A stretch of DNA of 64,000 nt from Pagrus major (Eukaryota; Chordata; Actinopteri; Spariformes; Sparidae). Both the position numbers and the translations under genes were made by a program. Where the stretch lies: NCBI RefSeq assembly GCF_040436345.1, contig NC_133237.1:20651749-20715748 (forward strand), written 5' to 3'. This document shows positions 61,640-64,000 of the stretch, piece after piece. The notes under the pieces are model-generated. The model did no database searches. It had not been told where the DNA came from and worked only from the letters and a program-made list of their open reading frames with translations. How positions within the stretch are numbered: position 1 is the stretch's first letter; each line of letters begins with the position of its first letter.

Positions 61640-61889
61640 CCTAGACAAAATCTTTCTGATCATATCAGCATACAAGAAAAAAATTGATTTTGGACGTGGG
61701 CAACATCCAGTGCGATGTTCGTTACATACATGAAGAGTTGTAGAAAGTAATTAACAAGGAGAGTCTGATGAAGACATGTTAACATACTGAAGGTGCCAAT
61801 GAGGTTTAGCTAAAAAGAGGCAATGGATGTTGTTCATTTTTGTCTTGTAGCAAAATCCTATCACATATAAAGTGTCCTGTCTCTTGGTT

Positions 61890-63453
61890 TTATCTTTTGC
61901 GTTCACCTTTTTGTGTACGCTTCTTCTCCTTCTCTTTTCTGTCTTGTTTGGCCAGTTTGTCCTTCTCCCGCTGCATCTTGTCCGTTTCCTTTTTCTTCTG
62001 AGCATCTTCACGAGCTTGGTCTCGCTTTTGCTTTTGTCTGTTTAGCACCTCTTCCACGTTGGTGTTCTTAAACAGGGCTGACACTCTCAGTAAAGGACAG
62101 CTGGATGAAAGCAAAAGTACTGTGCTAATTTATCATTCCTACATATTACCACTATGGAGGTGTAAATGATAGGAGCAGTCAGGGTTATGCAACTATTACA
62201 TTAACACTGAATTCCATGTGATTTTAAACAGCGTCTGATCATAAAGAGCGCTAAAAAGGATACATTTCTCTTTTCCAGTAGGGATATGTGTTGGCTCCTC
62301 TTCTTCAGCTTCAGTGCTTTAGTTAAGGAAAGACCTGACATCTTGAGATATATGACTGAATGTGTCTGAAGGAAACAATCACTGGATGAGACAACTTAAA
62401 ATATTTGCTTTCTTCTCATGAAAATATTCATGGACAGTCAGTGTGCATGGTCAAAGAAACATGGACTAGTCTAGCATAACAATTTGCAAAATCAAGGATA
62501 TTCCTCTTCGTCTGTTACGTTAGCGTACTGAGCGAGCAGGGCCTCTTTCCTTTTCTTCGACTCCTCAGATACCTCCTTGTGTTTCACCACAATTTGAGCT
62601 TGTTTTTCTATCATACTTGCGATGGCCTGGACCTCAGCTACAGAGAAGGTATGACAGAACACAGCCAAACAGTAAATAAAGCATCACATTTAGCACTTGC
62701 AATAAAAGTACCTGCTTTTCACTGTCAATATGAATGTAGATTAAGAGTAGGAGCCATGAGGGTACCGATCTGAGCTAGAGGCTCCAGAAAGTATACAGAC
62801 CCTTATGGTTAAGTGCACAGTAAACAACCTGTTTCCAGTAATAACACTAGTACTTTCCAGAATTAACACTTCTTCAGTTCACACAAAACTTTCTTAAGTC
62901 TCAGGAACTGTTTTTGTTTATTTTTTACAGGAAATGTTAATCTCTCCAAGTGAGAAAAGCGTCTTGCACTCTGTTCCCAACTCAAAGCAAATGAGAGCGA
63001 ATGCCTCTGTATGTTTAACTGGTATAGAGGACTGACTCAGTAGCAAGCTGTCTTTGCTGTTTACTCAAGAATTAAATGAGTTAACAAGACTGCATGCTTG
63101 ATTTTGGACTGCTGCCTTTCAAAATGCTTAAATGAATTCTTATGTCTTTATATCTTTTGTGCAAGTTTTGACTGCAAGGTGTTTAATTTAGCTCTTTTCA
63201 TAGATTAAAGGTTGAAATATACATGTATGGTACTGCCAACCTTTCTGATTAATATTTCTAAGAGTAGCTGAATTTGGATTTTTTACTGGCAAGGTCTCTT
63301 GAGAAAATAATATACATTTCAATGAGATTATGAATGTGGATAAATCAAAGTTGCACAAATACCATCGTCATCTTTTTTGGCTGCTAATCGGCTGCGATAA
63401 TCTGTCCATTGCTTGATGATCTGTTTGCAGACATCTTCCATGGTGTCCTCATC
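61890..63453 (-). CDS. ccdc43: Coiled-coil domain-containing protein 43 (3' part, window edge)
   Basis: Small conserved protein with little known biochemistry. Four C-terminal exons are present, in transcript order: 63453-63363, 62637-62502, 62313-62264 and 62077-61890. They are in frame and encode the last 154 residues. The first exon, with the start, is not visible up to base 64000 and should lie to the right. Matches to human CCDC43 include AEVQAIAS with [37 protein letters not shown] and a highly charged tail [18 protein letters not shown] ending GERKR. The tail forms a long basic helix or coiled coil. Joining the 50-nt exon (62264-62313) to both neighbours requires noncanonical-looking introns that fit the minor spliceosome (separate entries). 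The identity call rests on this join, because the peptide DEEDEAEEEE across it matches human DEEDEADEKD. Confidence 0.92.
62078..62263 (-). other. Second probable U12-type intron of ccdc43 (GT-AG)
   Basis: 186 bp. The donor is GTATCCTTTTT, the U12 GT-type consensus. TCCTTTAC (62090-62097) lies about 13 bases before the terminal AG and resembles the U12 branch site with one mismatch. The acceptor lacks a pyrimidine tract (ACTGAGAGTGTCAG). Splicing here gives KEKSLFKNTN, in line with human SDKLLFRNTN. Confidence 0.75.
62314..62501 (-). other. U12-type AT-AC intron of ccdc43
   Basis: 188 bp. On the minus strand the intron starts ATATCCTTG right after the codon piece GA, and ends with TTTCCTTAAC (62322-62331), about ten bases before a terminal AC. 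These are the minor-spliceosome donor (ATATCCTT) and branch site (TTCCTTAAC) almost to the letter. No GT donor exists that would keep the conserved DEEDEA peptide. The acceptor side has no polypyrimidine-AG. Confidence 0.9.
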
Positions 63454-64000
63454 CTGCACACAAAGCACAAGTACTAATTAATAACAGCTCATTTTATATA
63501 CTCAACAACCAGGTAAACAATGCTCTTGCATCAACGTGACCTGTTATTATTAAATGGGGCATAGTGAGGTGCTGTACAGATGACAACAGCACCCACTGGA
63601 TTCATCCACAGCCAGTACATGACGCATATAGTGATCCAATATGTTTTGTCTACCAGCTGATAGAGGCAGTCAGCATGACTGCCAAATTGTACAAGGATAT
63701 AAAAACAGCACATAAACAGTTGATGTATTATGTGAGTTCTGTGAGCAGTAACTGTTATTCCCTGTTAAGCTAATAACAGCTGGTGTACTGACAGTCTGCC
63801 AGAGCTCCTCATGGCATCTTGTTCTAAATATACAAATGGTTTACCAACTGGCAACACGTATCTGTACCACACAGCACCTTGGATTAGCTTTTTCTTTCTT
63901 AGTGGAATTTGTGAAAACACAAGAATTTTATTCATGATTAGGCATTGAGTCATATGTTGCCTGATGTCTGCCAGCGCTAATCAAGACCACAGTAAACTAC
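63454..64000. other. ccdc43 intron running to window edge
   Basis: No second exon and no N-terminal CCDC43-like peptide was found on the minus strand here, so this is taken as the first intron of ccdc43, cut by the window. Nothing else was recognised. Confidence 0.5.

Larger units (their letters stand above)
60108..61889. other. Convergent meioc-ccdc43 3' region
   Basis: AT-rich. The left part is meioc 3' UTR (canonical poly(A) signal at 61184, with an earlier AATAAA near 60543 as an alternative). The right part is the ccdc43 3' UTR on the minus strand with its signal at 61634. About 450 bp separate the two main signals, so the transcripts need not overlap. Similar AT-rich phrases near 60540-60600 and 60840-60900 (GCTAAATT, GTTCCAATTAAT) suggest an old internal duplication. 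Confidence 0.55.

Overview
The window is vertebrate nuclear DNA, almost certainly from a ray-finned (teleost) fish. Genes are split by short GT-AG introns, noncoding DNA is AT-rich with (CA)n and (AAT)n microsatellites, and short palindromic and hAT-like DNA elements of fish type are scattered through it. The order frizzled-2, meioc, ccdc43 matches the neighbourhood of FZD2, MEIOC and CCDC43 on human 17q21. Nothing bacterial, viral or CRISPR-like was seen.

Layout: bases 1 to about 18.1 kb hold no gene I can support, only degraded repeats, foldbacks and one perfect DR1 nuclear-receptor motif. Then come, on the plus strand, hsd17b1 (18319-19926, six exons, 290 aa), a COQ10-family gene (22996-25684, five exons, 234 aa) and a small secreted C1q-domain gene with its own TATA box (27661-28500, three exons, 225 aa). 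On the minus strand is a compact smooth-muscle-type myosin light chain kinase (29776-39695, 17 coding exons, 870 aa). A 12-kb noncoding stretch follows, with a near-intact hAT-like nonautonomous element. Then come single-exon fzd2 on the minus strand (52028-53668, 546 aa), meioc on the plus strand (55621-60107, 785 aa) and the 3' part of ccdc43 on the minus strand (61890-63453), whose first exon lies past the right edge.

The genes do not form one pathway: steroid reduction, ubiquinone handling, a secreted C1q protein, contractile signalling, Wnt reception, meiotic control and a small coiled-coil protein. fzd2 and meioc are divergent across about 1.5 kb that contains a 301-bp tandem duplication. 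meioc and ccdc43 are convergent, with poly(A) signals about 450 bp apart. The most striking signal is in ccdc43. A 50-nt exon is flanked by two introns that both look minor-spliceosome (U12) type: one AT-AC intron with near-perfect donor and branch site, and one GT-AG intron with a consensus U12 donor. All exon joins below were checked for reading-frame continuity by hand; no alignment or database search was run.
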